The notes below the pieces were generated by a model. It saw only the letters and a list, made by a program, of their open reading frames with translations, did no database searches and was not told the DNA's origin. A stretch of 64,000 nucleotides of DNA, taken from Elymus sibiricus. Lineage: Eukaryota; Streptophyta; Magnoliopsida; Poales; Poaceae. Shown here in pieces: positions 10,721 through 22,677 of the stretch. The position numbers and the translations under genes were made by a program. The stretch lies in the NCBI GenBank assembly GCA_039707655.1, contig CM077666.1, positions 392,851,886 to 392,915,885 on the forward strand, read 5' to 3'. Every line of letters begins with the position of its first letter. Position 1 is the first letter of the stretch.

Positions 10721-11220
10721 CTACAACAATTTATATCTTATGTTCTCCGCTAATAGGAACTTTGGAGTGATTCTTTGTCGCACTTTGAGGGATTGTTATA
10801 TGATTCAATTATGTTAGCACTGTTGAGAGATTGCACTAGTGAAAGTATGAACCCTAGGCCTTGTTTCCAAGCATTACAATACCGTTTGTGCTCCGTTTTA
10901 TTACTTGCTACCTTGCTGTTTTTATATTTTCAGATTACAAAAACCTATATCTACTATCCATACTACACTTGTATCACCATCCCTTTGCCGAACTAGTGCA
11001 ACCATACAATTTACCATTGTATTGGGTGTGTTGGGGACACAAGAGATTTCTTGTATTTGGTTGCAGGATTGTTTGAGAGAGACCATCTTCATCCTACGCC
11101 TCCCACGGATTGATAAACCTTAGGTCATCCACTTGAGGGAAATTTGCTACTGTCCTACAAAACTCTGCACTTGGAGGCCCAACAACGTCTACAAGAATAA
11201 AAGTTGCGTAGTAGACATCA
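10721..11220 (+). repeat. LTR G, right piece
   Basis: Continues LTR G after solo LTR E and ends GTAGACATCA at 11220, exactly like the LTRs of element A. No primer site follows, so this is the end of a 3' LTR or of a solo LTR. AGTAT at 11221-11225 would be the target-site copy. Confidence 0.85.
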
Positions 11221-11404
11221 AGTATTACCAGAAGCATTTATAACAGCTAATTGTTCATCAGGAAAACTATCATCAATAGGCAGTGCGTCATAAAGAACAT
11301 TTTCCATTCTAGACAAATTATCGGCTACAGGATTCTCAACCCCCTTTCTATTAATAATATGCAAATCAAATTATTGTAGCAAAAGAACACACGTAATAAG
11401 TCTA
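11221..11404 (-). pseudogene. Gypsy (Athila-type) pol scrap J: RNase H end / linker
   Basis: The minus strand encodes about 60 codons typical of the end of RNase H and the following linker in Athila-like polyproteins, with conserved stretches VLLLQ, FDLHII, ENPVADNLSRME and DDSFPDEQLAVI. One TAA lies between VLLLQ and FDLHII. It is truncated on one side by LTR G (11220) and on the other by LTR H (11405). It is the oldest layer on the left side of the window. The rest of the element is not visible. Confidence 0.8.
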
Positions 11405-12628
11405 TGTAACACCCCAAAAAATTTAACCACATTTTTATTAAGTAAAATTTGGTCAGAAATAAAATTTTGAATTATATGAAGTCAACTATTGTTTCAGAGT
11501 CTCCTCTGTTATTGGTTTTCTAAAATTCTTCCCTCCATATAGAAAGTTTTGGAAAAAATATTGTGGGCTTTGGTAGTTTTCTTAAATCATTTCATTTATA
11601 TTTTAATAACAGTAGGAAATATTTTCACAATAAAATTTGCCCCAAAATAATCCTTTTAATAGCATTTTCAATCTTTGAAATGCTTCTGTTGCACCACAAC
11701 TATTTCAAATAATTCTTTTAAAATTCCACAAAAATATGAGGGGTCATGAGATGCCTATAGATCACTTTTATGCAAAAACCCAACATGGTCTTTTGAAAAT
11801 TTTGAGCACAACTTCCTCTTTTCAATTATGTCCCATTCCTAGGTTATAAATGCAACCCTATTTTCCCTTCATCAAACAATTCTGAAATTATTTCCACTTA
11901 TAGTCCTTCCAACCAAACCCTTAAGTCCAGAAGATCAACTCCATTTGCTTCTTGGAAGACCTCCAAATAATTCCCTCAAAATCTGGTCCAGAACTGAATT
12001 TCTCCAAAAATTTGCACTAGCAAGTTTTGCTTTTTACAAAACCAACTACATCATCATCTTTATCATCTAAGGAGACACTATCCTGGCAAATTTCACACCC
12101 AGCAAAGTTCCTTAACTAGCCCTAGCATTTCCACAAGCACCTCATGTGCATGGCAGAATCTTGCAACTCCTTTGAACTTGCACTGAGGACTTGCTCTTCT
12201 GGCCAAACCACCATGTCCATTAGCTCTACCGTACCCAAGATCCTAACCCTGGATAGTGGCACTAGCAGCGGAGCCCCCTAGGTAGCCATGGCATTTGGTC
12301 GAGCACATGGTGTGCGTGCTCAGAGCACGGCCGGAGCACGCACATTGCAGCCACTTGCATCGAGCAGCTGCCGCGCTCCTACTGCTGCCCTCGCTCATCC
12401 TGGTCCTCCTCTGGATCACCAGACCACCCCTGAGCCTCGCCGACATCCTTCCTCATCCGTTAGCGCCGACCACTGCCATCCACACCGACCGGGGGCGCCG
12501 CCCGACGAGTCCCTCCTCGCCACGTCTCTGCCCCGCTTAAATGCCAACGGCCAGAGCTCACCCATTCCCCCACCCACGTCTCTGCCCCGCTTAAATGCCA
12601 AATGCCAACGGCCAAATGCCAAATGCCT
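11405..12628 (+). repeat. 5' LTR of element H, piece 1
   Basis: Starts TGTAACACCCC directly after GTCTA (candidate target-site copy, 11400-11404). This is AT-rich U3 followed by the beginning of a GC-rich island. Element I is inserted after TGCCT (12624-12628). A short duplication (about 12519-12558 repeated at 12575-12617, around GTCTCTGCCCCGCTTAAATG) lies next to the insertion point. ORFs at 12243-12670 lie in GC-rich U3 and show no domain. Confidence 0.75.
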
Positions 12629-14130
12629 TGATGACCCACAAGTATAGGGGATCAATCGTAGTTCTTTCAATAAGTAAGAGTGTCAAACCCAACGAGGAGC
12701 AGAAGGAAATGACAAGCGGTTTTCAGCAAGGTATTTTCTGCAAGCACTGAAATTATCGGTAACGAGTAATTTGATAGCAAGATAATTTGTAACAAGTGAC
12801 AAGTAGCAATAGTAACAAAGAGTGCAGCAAGGTGGCCCAATCCTTTTTATAGCAAAGGACAAGCCGGAATGATCTCTTATAGAAAGTAAAGCGTTCTCGA
12901 GGACACATGGTCATCTAGTCACTTTCATCATGTTTGTTCGATTCGCGTTCGCTACTTTGATAATTTGATATGTGGGTGGACCGGTGCTTGGGTGCTGTTC
13001 TTACTTGAACAAGCCTCCCAGTTATGATTACCCCCTCTCGCAAGCGTCCGCAACTACGAAAGAAGAATTAAGATAACTCTAACCATTGCATTAAACATAT
13101 GGATCCAAATCAGACCCTTACGGAATAGCGCATAAACTAGGGTTTAACCTTCTGTCACTCTAGCAACCCATCATCTAATTACTAATCCACAATACATTCC
13201 CTTAGGCCCAAAGATGTAGTCGACGTTCACACGACACCACTAAGGGAATCAACAACATACATATCATCAAAATATCGAACGAATACCAAATTCACATGAT
13301 TACTTATGACAAGACTTCTCCCATGTCCTCAAGAACAAAAGTAACTACTTACAAATCATAATCATGCCCAAGATCAGAGAGGTGTTGAATAGCATAATAG
13401 ATCTGAACATATAATCTTCCACCAAATAAACCAACTAGCATCAACTACAAGGTGTAATCAGCACTACTAGCAACCCACAGGTACCAATCTGAGGTTTTGA
13501 GACAAAGATTGAAAACAAGAGATGAACTAGGGTTTGAGAGGAGATGGTGCTGGTGAAGATGTTGATGAAGGTTAGTCCTCCCATGATGAGAGGATCGCTA
13601 GTGATGTCGATGGCGACGATTTCCCCCTCCCGGAGGGATGTATCCCTGGCAGAATCTCTTCGCTGGAGAGCAAAAGTGCTCCTGCCCAAGTTCTGCCTCG
13701 AGACGGTGGCGCACCGTCCTGAAAGTCTTGTCTATATTTTTTCTAGGGCAAATGGGCTTATATACCAGAAAATGAGGGCCAGAGGCTGGCCAGGGGCCCC
13801 ACGAGGTACCAGGGCATGCCTGGGGGGGTGGTGCGCCCTGGTGCCTCATGGGCACCTGGGTGGGCCCCTCTAGTACTTCTTGCTTCCAGTATTTTTTATT
13901 TATTCCAAAATAAATCTCCATAAAATTTCAGCTCATTTGGAGATGTGCAGAATAGGTATCTCTGACATAGCTTTTTCAGGTCCAGAATTCCACCTGCCGG
14001 CAATCTCCCTCCTTGTGTGAATCTTGTATATTAAGAGAGAAAAGTCATTAGAATTGCTCCACAAAGTGTTATATTGATTAAAAACACTATAAATAACAGT
14101 AGCAAAACATGATGCAAAATGGACGTATCA
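12629..14130 (-). repeat. 3' LTR of element I, 1.5 kb
   Basis: Minus-strand LTR from TGATACGTCC (14130) to GGGTCATCA (12629), 1502 bp. It matches the interrupted partner LTR at 18497-24421 closely. The 82-codon ORF seen in both copies (13441-13689 and 23725-23973) is conserved only because the LTRs are, and it shows no domain. Confidence 0.9.
13757..13860 (-). promoter_or_regulatory. Promoter hairpin and TATA box, 3' LTR of element I
   Basis: An inverted repeat with arms of about 31 bp (13790-13820 and 13830-13860) has a CCAGGGC core and a few mismatches. Its outer edge is 270 bp from the LTR 5' end. On the minus strand it is followed 26 bp later by TATATAAG (13757-13764). The same arrangement occurs in the other Athila-like LTRs of the window. 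Confidence 0.75.
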
Positions 14131-15684
14131 ACTCCCCCAAGCTTAGACCTCGCTTGTCCTCAAGCGAAAGCCGATATCGATAATCATGTCCACATGTTTA
14201 GAGAGAGAGAGGTGTCGATAAAAACAAAATACGGACATGGTAGCATCATGATCATTATTATAACAGCAATATTTATTATCATAAAGCTTCTCATGAGCTA
14301 GTAACAATTCATCACAACAATGGAGTATAAGGCATAAACTTTCTTGAAAACTAACAAACTATGTTCTCAGTCAACAATGCAATTGCAATTCATCATATTT
14401 TCAGGAAGGGTCTCATGTAGGAGCTATTTAGCAAGTCCACATACTCAACCATCATTTAGTCTTCTATGATTGCTAACACTCATGACATATATATGGAGCA
14501 AAAAGTTTCAGCCAGACACATAGAAAGATAGGGGCTTGTGATTTCGCCTCCCAACTTATTCACCTTAAGGGTGATGTCAACAATAATAACTCATGATCAC
14601 TCATATCCAACTAGATATATATGCCTAGATCTTTCCCCACCACATGATGCTTGCAAAAGAGAAAAATAAAAAGAAAATAGAGGAGAACACTATTGACTCT
14701 TGCATAAAAAGTAAATACATAAAAGTAAAGGATAGGCCCTTCGCAGAGGGAAGCAGAGGTTGTCATCCGCTTTTTGTTGTTGGATGCAAGAGCTCTTAAT
14801 GCAAAGGAACATCACTTTATATTGCCCGTTGTGATAGCAACCTTTATTATGCAGTCTGTCGCTTTTATTTCTTTACCATCATAAGTTCGTACAAAGCTTA
14901 TTTCCCTTACAATAAAAGTTCAGACATATTTAGAGGCAATTTTTATTGCTTTTTGCACCGATGACAACTTACTTGAAGGATCTTATTCAATCCATAGGTA
15001 GATATAGTGGACTCTCATAACATGAAACTGGGTTTAAGGGTTTTGGATGCACAAGTAGTATCTCTACTTGGTCAGATTTTTGGCTAGCAAAGATATTGGG
15101 CAAGCACCACATGTTGGAGGATCTATAACAATATAACTTCTATGTGAATATGAACAAACATAATTCATTACGTTGTCTTCCTTGTCCAACGTCAACAATT
15201 TGACATAAAATACTTAATGGGGGCTCACAGTCATAAAAGATGTCCAAGATAGTATATTTGCATGTGAATCTTCTCTTCCCTTATTAACTTTTTCATGAAT
15301 TGCATCATTGACTAATGCTATGTTTGTTAACTTCCAATAAATTTTACCACTTATACTTTTCTTTATGTAATGTCATTACTTTCCATAAGATTAGCATATG
15401 ATCTTTTTTCATTATTTTAATTGCTAGAATTGGAATATGAAAGTAAAGAAGCAAAAACTCAAACTACTCTTTATTATATAACTCTCAACTCGATTACATC
15501 GATAGATAGATCACGAAGCTAACACTCGAAAATAGATCATACTAAACTTTTATGCAACTAGATCACGAAATAACTAAGGATCGAACTAAAAATAGGTAAT
15601 GATAATAAAAGTGATGGTGATACGATACCGGGGCACCTCCCCCAAGCTTGGCACAAGCCAAGGGGAGTGCCCATACCCATGTAC
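14131..15684 (-). other. Non-coding 3' internal region of element I
   Basis: No ORF of note. A polypurine tract (AAGCTTGGGGGAG on the minus strand) abuts the LTR. Segments around 14620-14950 and 15030-15160 match, inverted, non-coding parts of elements A (about 31650-32140) and B (about 62520-62980). They include an 18-bp string TTCCCTCTGCGAAGGGCC that is perfect in all three. Confidence 0.7.
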
Positions 15685-15835
15685 TCAAGTCTCCTTCTTC
15701 GGTGATGGTGGTGATGATGAAGTGGTGAGCTTGTCCTTCAGTCTTCGCTTCAGAACATAGTTTTCTTCCTTCAACTTGCTAATTTCCTGCTCAAGCTCCA
15801 GTATCTTCTCACATAGTGCATTCTTGTTTTCCTGT
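15685..15835 (-). pseudogene. Coiled-coil C-terminal ORF fragment of element I
   Basis: About 48 codons ending at 15685 encode a heptad-rich, Leu/Glu/Lys coiled coil (LELEQEISKLKEEN region) and a Ser/Pro-rich tail. Upstream the frame runs into duplicated reverse-transcriptase scraps, so the true N-terminus is lost. I recall similar coiled-coil tails in non-autonomous Triticeae Athila-like elements. Function unknown; it could mediate oligomerisation. Confidence 0.5.
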
Positions 15836-16085
15836 AGAAGACGGAAAAGGATAAATTGTGTATGCTTAGACAATCTTTCTAACATTTGGGTGCACTCTGG
15901 CCAAGGATAAACCAGAATAACCATCTAGAAAACAAAAGTGTGTATGCTTAGACAATCTTTCTAACATTTGTGTAGAAGACGGAAAAGGATAAATTGTGTT
16001 TTCCTGTAGAAGACGGAAAAGGATAAACCAGAATAACCATCTAGAAAACAAAAGTGTGTATGCTTAGACAATCTTTCTAACATTT
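15836..16085 (-). repeat. Scrambled duplications of RT motif A segment
   Basis: Short blocks coding for QMLERLSKHT, FCFLDGYSG and an FILFRLLQ-like string recur in shuffled order. For example, the GCTTAGACAATCTTTCTAAC string occurs three times within 210 bp. The last intact copy belongs to the RT fragment at 15961-16872. Repeated template switching during reverse transcription is the likely cause. Confidence 0.8.
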
Positions 16086-16872
16086 GATCAATAAAAGGTA
16101 AGGGGTAATGATCTTTTCTAGTAGCTTTGTTTAATTTCCTAAAATCAATTACCATCCTATAACCAGTTACAATTCTTTGTGGAATGAGTTCATTTTTATC
16201 ATTGGGAACAATGGTAATACCTCCTTTCTTAGGGACACAATGAACGGGACTTACCCATCTACTATCAGCTATGGGATAGATTATACCTGCTTCCAGAAGT
16301 TTTAATATTTTGGTTCTTACCACCTCTTTCATCTTAAGATTTAATCGTCGTTGGTGGTCGACAACTGGTTTAGCATCAGGCTCCATATTAATTTTGTGCT
16401 GACATAGAGTGGGACTAATGCCCTTAAGATCATCAAGAGTATATCCAATAGCAGCTCGGTGCTTCCTTAGAGTTTTTAGTAATCTCTTTTCTTCATGCGC
16501 TGAAAGGTTAGCACTAATAATAACAGGATATATCTTCTTTTCATCAAGATAAGCATATTTCAATGTATCAGGCAATTGCTTCAATTCAAATACAGGATCA
16601 CCCTTAGGTGGAGGAGGGCCTCCAAGAGTTTCAATAGGCAAATTGTGTTTAAGGATAGCAGGTTGATCAAAGAACATCTTATCTATTTCATTTCTTTCAT
16701 TCATATGCATATCATTTTCATGGTTTGGCAAATATTGTTCTAACGGATCAGTAGGAGGTACGGCAATAGAAGCAAGGCCAATAATTTCATCTTTACTAGG
16801 AAATTCTTTATTATGAGGTTGTCTATGAAACTTGGAGAAATTAAATTCATGAGATATATCACCAAACTTAAC
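15961..16872 (-). pseudogene. Truncated reverse transcriptase of element I
   Basis: In the same frame as the gag-protease ORF, separated by one TGA (16873-16875). It contains the linker and N-terminal RT motifs: GIIYPIADSRWVSPVH, VPKKGG, RMVIDFRKLN, DHYPLPFID and the motif A region FLDGYSG, whose Asp is the first catalytic residue. It then breaks into duplicated scraps. The YADD motif, thumb, RNase H and integrase are missing, so it cannot be active. Sequence style is Athila-type Gypsy. Confidence 0.9.
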
Positions 16873-18390
16873 TCAAACCTTTTCTTTAACACAATCAATT
16901 TCAGCATTAACGGTATTCAAGAAAGGTCTACCAAATATAATGGGACAAAAATTATCTTGTTGTGAGCCAAGTACTAAGAAATCAGTAGGGTATTTGATTT
17001 TGCCACACAAGACTTCAACATCTCTAACAATCCCAAGTGGTGTGATAGTATCTCTATTCGCAAGCTTAATAGTAACATCAATATCTTCAATCTCAACAGG
17101 TGCAATATCATGCATTACTTCTTGATACAAAGAAAATGGAATAGCACTCACACTAGCACCCATATCACACAAACCATGATAGCAATGATCTCCAATCTTA
17201 ACAGAAATAACAGGCATGCCAACTACGGGCTTGTTCTTGTCTAACATATCTCGTTCATTTCTAACAGGTTTAGCAATTCTAGCAGCCTCCTCGCAAAAGT
17301 AAATAACATGCCCATCTATATTATCGACTAAGAGATCTTTAACCATAGCAACATCAGGTTCAACTTTAATTTGTTCAGAGGGTCTAGGTGCTCTAATATT
17401 ACTTTTGTTAACCACAGTTGAAGCTTTAGCATGTTCCTTAATCCTAACGGGAAAAGGTGGTTTCTCAATATAAGCAGTAGGCACAACTGGATCAACATGG
17501 TAAACAATTGTTTCTTCCTTAACACTAACAGTTTCCTCAATCTTTTCTTTAACAGGGGGGTGATATTTAAACAACTTCTCCTTAGGGAGATCAACATGAG
17601 TAGCAAATGATTCACAAAAGAAAGCTACTATCTCAGACTCAAGTCCATATTTAGTGCTAAACTTATGAAAAGCATCGGTGGCCATAAAAGATTTAACACA
17701 ATCAAACTCAAGTATTATACCTGACTCATTACCTTTGTCGAGTTCCCAATCTCCAGAGTTGCATTTAATTCTTTCCAGAAGATCCCATCTGAATTCAATA
17801 GTTTTCTTCATAAAGGAGCCAGTCGAAGAAGAATCGAGCGTAGTTTGATTATCATGAGAAAGCCGAGCATAAAAATTCTGTAAGATAATTTCTTTTGAGA
17901 GCTCATGATTGGGGCATGTGTACATCATGTACTTAAGCCTCCCCCAAGCTTGAGCGATGCTTTCTCCTTCACGAGGCCAAAAATTATATATATAATTCCG
18001 ATCACGATGAACCAAATGCATAGGATAAAATTTCTGATGGAATTCTAGTTTCAATCGGTTCCAGTCCAATGTATCAGTATCATCACATAGCCTATACCAC
18101 ATTAATGCCTTTCCCTCCAAAGATAAAGGGAATACTTTCTTCTTAACTCCATCTCCGGATAAACCTACAAGCTTAAACAATCCACAAATTTCATCCACAT
18201 AGATCAAGTGCATATCAGGATGTACCGTTCCATCTCCTGCATAAGGATTAGTTAGCAGTTTCTCTATCATACCCAGAGGAATCTCATAATAAATATTTTC
18301 AGTAGGTGCAGTAGGTTGAGGAGCAACTATTTGTGTTTCCGGTCGAGGTGAAGATACCCCGAACAAACCCCTCAAAGGATTACTTTCCAT
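16873..18390 (-). CDS. Gag-protease ORF of element I (505 aa)
   Basis: Starts with ATG at 18390, about 80 bp downstream of the primer site. Residues about 85-190 form the capsid-like retrotransposon gag domain (WYRLCDD, FHQKFYP, AQAWGRLKYMM), which should assemble the virus-like particle. A charged linker follows. Near residues 405-420 is a retropepsin-type aspartic protease motif, DMGASVSAIP, with a second strand IIFGRPFL near the C-terminus. No CCHC knuckle is apparent. The ORF ends at a TGA, after which the same frame continues into reverse transcriptase, so it was once a longer polyprotein. It is the longest undamaged ORF in the window. Confidence 0.9.
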   Translation of the reverse strand: MESNPLRGLFGVSSPRPETQIVAPQPTAPTENIYYEIPLGMIEKLLTNPYAGDGTVHPDMHLIYVDEICGLFKLVGLSGDGVKKKVFPLSLEGKALMWYRLCDDTDTLDWNRLKLEFHQKFYPMHLVHRDRNYIYNFWPREGESIAQAWGRLKYMMYTCPNHELSKEIILQNFYARLSHDNQTTLDSSSTGSFMKKTIEFRWDLLERIKCNSGDWELDKGNESGIILEFDCVKSFMATDAFHKFSTKYGLESEIVAFFCESFATHVDLPKEKLFKYHPPVKEKIEETVSVKEETIVYHVDPVVPTAYIEKPPFPVRIKEHAKASTVVNKSNIRAPRPSEQIKVEPDVAMVKDLLVDNIDGHVIYFCEEAARIAKPVRNERDMLDKNKPVVGMPVISVKIGDHCYHGLCDMGASVSAIPFSLYQEVMHDIAPVEIEDIDVTIKLANRDTITPLGIVRDVEVLCGKIKYPTDFLVLGSQQDNFCPIIFGRPFLNTVNAEIDCVKEKV

Positions 18391-18467
18391 AGTGACAAGT
18401 GACAGTAAATTTCAGCACGTAATATAAATGTTTCCTTACCAAATTCCACTCACCAAAGGCGCTTCAC

Positions 18468-18485
18468 TCCCCGGCAACGGTACCA
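18468..18485 (-). other. Primer binding site of element I (tRNA-Asp type)
   Basis: The minus strand reads TGGTACCGTTGCCGGGGA, differing at one base from the TGGCGCC... form found in element B. It lies 11 bp inside the 5' LTR, as in elements A and B. This primer type is typical of grass Athila-like elements. Confidence 0.85.
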
Positions 18486-20307
18486 GAAAAGAGTCTTGAT
18501 GACCCACAAGTATATGGGATCAATCGTAGTCCTTTTGATAAGTAAGAGTGTCAAACCCAACGAGGAGCAAAAGGAAATGACAAGCGGTTTTCAGCAAGGT
18601 ATTTTCTGCAAGCACTGAAATTATCGGTAACGAGTAGTTTGATAGCAAGATAATTTGTAACAGGTTGTAACACCCCGATTTTTGGCCCTTTCTTTTTCTT
18701 TTGGATTTCCTCGATGTTTTTATTTGGAGTTCCTTTTTCCATGACTATGTGGTCTTGAAACCTGGGAAAATCTTCTCTCCTGCCACTCCCTAGTGGCTTG
18801 TCATTCTCAAATCTATCCCAAGGCCATGTCATTTCCATCTTAGCCCAACCCCAAATTCTTTTTATTGGGAATATTCTATTTTCTATTAAAGGAATAACCC
18901 TGTTTGCCCTAGGTTGTGAAGCAACCTATATTTCTGCCATTCCTAAAATTCCCACAAAATTCTCATAAATTCTTTGGATCATATATTCCACAAATATGTC
19001 AAAATCCATCCTTGCCTAGTCCAAAAATAATTCAGGAATATTCATTTCCTATTCTGTCCAGTATGGCACTTTGTGAAGGAAGTGCTATTTATCTTTTCTT
19101 GATTGTCTTAAAAACATTTGGGCACTCTTTCACATCCAAATAATTGCCACATGACAAAATTCAGCTCCATTTGCCTAGTGAATCTTCCTCAGCAAATTCC
19201 CAAAGTTTCTGACCAGAGAGAAGCTTTGTGAAGGAAGTACTAGCTAGGATTATCCAAATGAGTTGAAATTTTGGTATATCATTTATATGCTCAAATAATT
19301 GCTCTCCACCAAATTTTATATCCATCCAACTATCTATGTGAGCACAACATCCAATCTTGGTTTCTGGTCACAATTTCAGTTTGTGAAGCAACTATATTTT
19401 ATATTGATTCAAACATTCTGAAATTAATCCAGGACCTAAATATCCATAAATAATGTGATAATGCCAAAATTCACATTATTTTATCAAGCCATTTTCTCTG
19501 AAAAATTCCCCCAAGTTTCTGTCCAGTGTGGATCATTGTGAAGGAAGTACCATTTTTATTCATCCAATTGGTATGAAATTTTTATGGTACCTTCATATGC
19601 CCAAATGATCATGATCCACCAATTTTCAGCTCAATCCAAGCAACCATGTGAGTGCTACTTCCTGATCTAGATTCTGGTCAAATTTTTGCAGTTGTGAAGC
19701 AACTGCACTCAAACCTTTCACAAATGACCTCAAAATTCACAGGATCATAGTCCTTCCTACCATAAACCTCTGAGACATTCTGGTTTGCTCTTAACCTAGC
19801 CCATTTGATCACTACTTCCTGCTTAAGTTTACAACAGCAAAGTTCAGTCGACCTCTCCCATCCACCCACAGTGCTTTTCTTCGATCTATCACCTCAGGTA
19901 GGACCCACTTAGGAGAGACAACATGCTAGACATCGTTTGATTGGCCAGAGTGCACCGCGTGCACCGAAAGCGTGCTCTGGCCGTCGGGGCCCTCTGCCAC
20001 CGCCCAAACGCCGAGCTCGCGCCACCGTACCATGTCCACAGCATCGCCACCACTCTCCTGCGTCCGCGTATACTCTCTGGACCCCTCCCCCTCCCCTCTT
20101 TCCGCTCCGGCGAGCACGCCGTCCCGGGATGCCCGCGGCCGTCGTCGCTTTGCCGTTGTCTTCTTCCTCCCCGCGGTACCTTTGCACCGAATACACCTCC
20201 CCTAGCCCTCTCTCCCCCTCCGCGCGTGCGCGCGTGCACGCGGTCGTGCCAGAGAGCATCAACCTCGCCTTCGCGGTGGCATCCGCGGACGGCATCAACG
20301 CCGTGGC

Positions 20308-20315
20308 TATATAAG
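20308..20315 (+). promoter_or_regulatory. TATA box of LTR D
   Basis: TATATAAG in the GC-rich island (about 19.93-20.86 kb), flanked by GGC and CCACC. It corresponds to the TATA boxes of LTRs E, F and H. Confidence 0.6.
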
Positions 20316-20820
20316 CCACCCCCGAGCCTCTCTGACCTCACCAAGCTCACCTCCACTCTCCTATAGCTCGCCCAGACCACCCAAACTAGCTCGAGGAGCT
20401 CTCCCTCCCTCACATTGCCGCCGCGGCCATCGCCGGAGTCCGCTTAAATTCGAGCTGGACCGAGCCCCTCCCCTCCTCCTCTCCCCACCAGAGCTCCACC
20501 CAGACCTCCACTAGCCGCCCCAACACCTCGTTCCGTCGCCAGGACCCCGTGGCCGCAAGCCCCAACTCCACCCGAAGTCGTCGTCCGCCGCCGTCAAGGG
20601 CGCACCCTCCTCCGACCTCCTCGCGACCCGTGCTGCCCCGGGATGGATGCGGCGTGAGCTCCCGAGCACGCCGGTAGGCCGTGCGCAGCGGGAGGCGGCC
20701 GGAGTGCCGGCAACCCTCGCCGGAGTCGGCCCTGTCCACGGCCAGGAGCAGGCGAGCGGGAGGTTGAAGGCGTTGACCCAGCCCGATGGGCCCCGCCTCC
20801 TCTCGGCCCCACTTGTCAGG

Positions 20821-20830
20821 GTAACAGAGG
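20821..20830 (+). other. Possible 5' splice site in LTR D leader
   Basis: GTAACAGAGG lies 513 bp after the TATA box and directly after CTTGTCAGG. This is the same distance as GTAAGTGGAG in LTR E. A weaker match to a donor consensus than in E or H. Confidence 0.25.
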
Positions 20831-20852
20831 AGTCAACCCTGGGCCCGCGCAT

Positions 20853-20960
20853 TTTAAGTGAAGACGTATTCTGGAGAAGGCGTTTTCATATTCGGAAAGC
20901 GTATTTCGCCATTTCTTTGGGCCAGAATACGTTTTCCAGAAGTGAAAACGTATTACGGCC
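20853..20960. repeat. Hairpin cluster in LTR D
   Basis: ACGTATTCTGG (20864-20874) and CCAGAATACGT (20922-20932) form a perfect 11-bp inverted repeat. Several further GAAAACGTATT-like segments nearby can pair in alternative ways. Not seen in this form in E. Confidence 0.7.
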
Positions 20961-21956
20961 GAAAGTATTAAATAGCGGACGTTCGTCCGTTAAGGGCAGA
21001 AATGAATATTTTTATTTAAATTTCTGCCTAACGAACGAACGGCCGTAACTCGGCAACCGTAACTCCGAATCAGGTGATTCCAAAGCCCACGATCTCAGTT
21101 CGTCAAGCCCGTTCCGATGGTACCATTTTCATGATGTTGTCACACTCTAAAATGACCATTTTGCCCCTGCCCTTATTCAGCCCCCTCCGAGAGGGAAACT
21201 TTTCCGACGATTTTTCCGCGACTGTCTCCGCACTTCTCCCCGGTGTATCCTCCATCCCCAGGCAAGCCATGACAGCCACTTGCATGATGGCATTGCAATA
21301 GCCATGGTTTCCACTTGAATATTTAATAATTATTTGCTCATTTAATTATTTTTGTGAATGCTTCGAATATGTTTGTGAATCCATGCTCATTGCTTATGCC
21401 ATGTTCATTTTCATGTAGTAAGTGATATGATTAATTGCTAAGGATATTCTTATCATGTTTTATTCTTATAATTATTTCCGATGCTAGTGATAATGTTATG
21501 CTCACATGAGTAGTTACGGTATGATCTGAAAATACTTGTAATATTCATGATCATCTTTATGCCATGCTCATTTGCATCCCGTAAACTAAATGATTTATCA
21601 TTATGATGTTACATGGTTATATTGCCCATCCATGGTTGCATTGAAATCATGCTCATCTGCATTGTTATTTCATCATGCTATATTATTGTGACTCAGCTCA
21701 TCACCATTCAAGTTGAACTTGAACAAATCTGTTGGCTGAGTCATGGTGCCACCGAATAGAGCTCACCAGTGCAACCACACTTGCCTGGATGGGGAGGCCC
21801 TAATGCGGTCTATTGTCATGCCTCTCGTCGGTGCCTCCAACTAGGGAAGGTTATGTGCGCGCGCTACCCTGGCCCGGTGGGCGGCCATAAGCCTTGAGTG
21901 CCCGAGTTGTAAGGATATCCGAGGTCCCCGTTTGGGACAATGTTATGTTTTGGCCA

Positions 21957-22610
21957 CGACGGTGGCGGCCACAAAGGTGGCGGCCACAAAGGTGGCGGAT
22001 GTCACGAGTTGACATCAGGGGCAACCCAGGACATAGCCCAAAGGGGAGTTTGTCGGGAGTGGCCGGGAGAGTGTCATGCAATAGACTGGTTTTGTCGGAA
22101 CGTCGTTGGTCCACCCGAATGGGAGCACGAGGCCATGAGTTCCGTAGTGTGGGTACAGTGTACTAACCTCTGCAGAGTGTATAATCTATCGATAGCCGCG
22201 TCCTCGGTCATGGACACAGTTCGTAGTAGGTCACACTATGGGTCAACAGAAATATTAACCTGAATAATAAACAACCCCGGTTCGATGGGAAAAGAAGTTG
22301 GTTGATCTTTATGTGGTCATGCGATGATCACAGGTAGAGATCAAGCTCCGCGTGGTCATGTGATGATCACGATGGTATAGTTGATACCGAGCTTGGTTGA
22401 TCCTGAGGTGATCGTGTGATGATCACGATGGTAAGTTGGTGGTTCCGAGATAACCTCCGAGCAGAGTAAGTTGGTCCATGAGACCTTAAACGTCGACCCC
22501 CCTTGCATGCTAGTGCTAGTGTCATCCTGTTCATATCATGAATTATATGTACATGCCATGCTCATGGTGTTGCCATGCTCATGTTGTTGCCATGCTCATG
22601 TTGTTGTTCA
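21957..22610. repeat. Three short tandem repeat arrays in LTR D
   Basis: A 16-bp unit GGTGGCGGCCACAAAG occurs about three times (21957-22004), while E has only one such segment. A unit of about 45-55 bp built on GTGGTCATGTGATGATCAC occurs three times (about 22308-22440). An 18-bp unit TGCCATGCTCATGTTGTT occurs three times (about 22553-22610). All lie in the AT-rich part of the presumed R region. Confidence 0.8.
22152..22216 (+). other. Paired-palindrome block, copy in LTR D
   Basis: GTGGGTACAGTG, then CTCTGCAGAG (22168-22177), then CTATCGATAG (22186-22195), a perfect but shorter palindrome than in E, then GTCC (22200-22203) pairing with GGAC (22212-22215). Confidence 0.8.
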
Positions 22611-22677
22611 TCATTAATATTTAACCTGTAAATGCCATGCTGTTGTTTGTCTTGATTGCTTTGGTTGCTGTGAGCTT

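Noticed and set aside
13441..13689. An 82-codon ORF present twice (also 23725-23973)
   Set aside because: The two copies are the two LTRs of element I, so identity is expected. No domain and no start-site support.
19889..21048. ORFs up to 174 codons in solo LTR D
   Set aside because: Same GC-island effect. The aligned region of the related LTR E does not preserve these frames.
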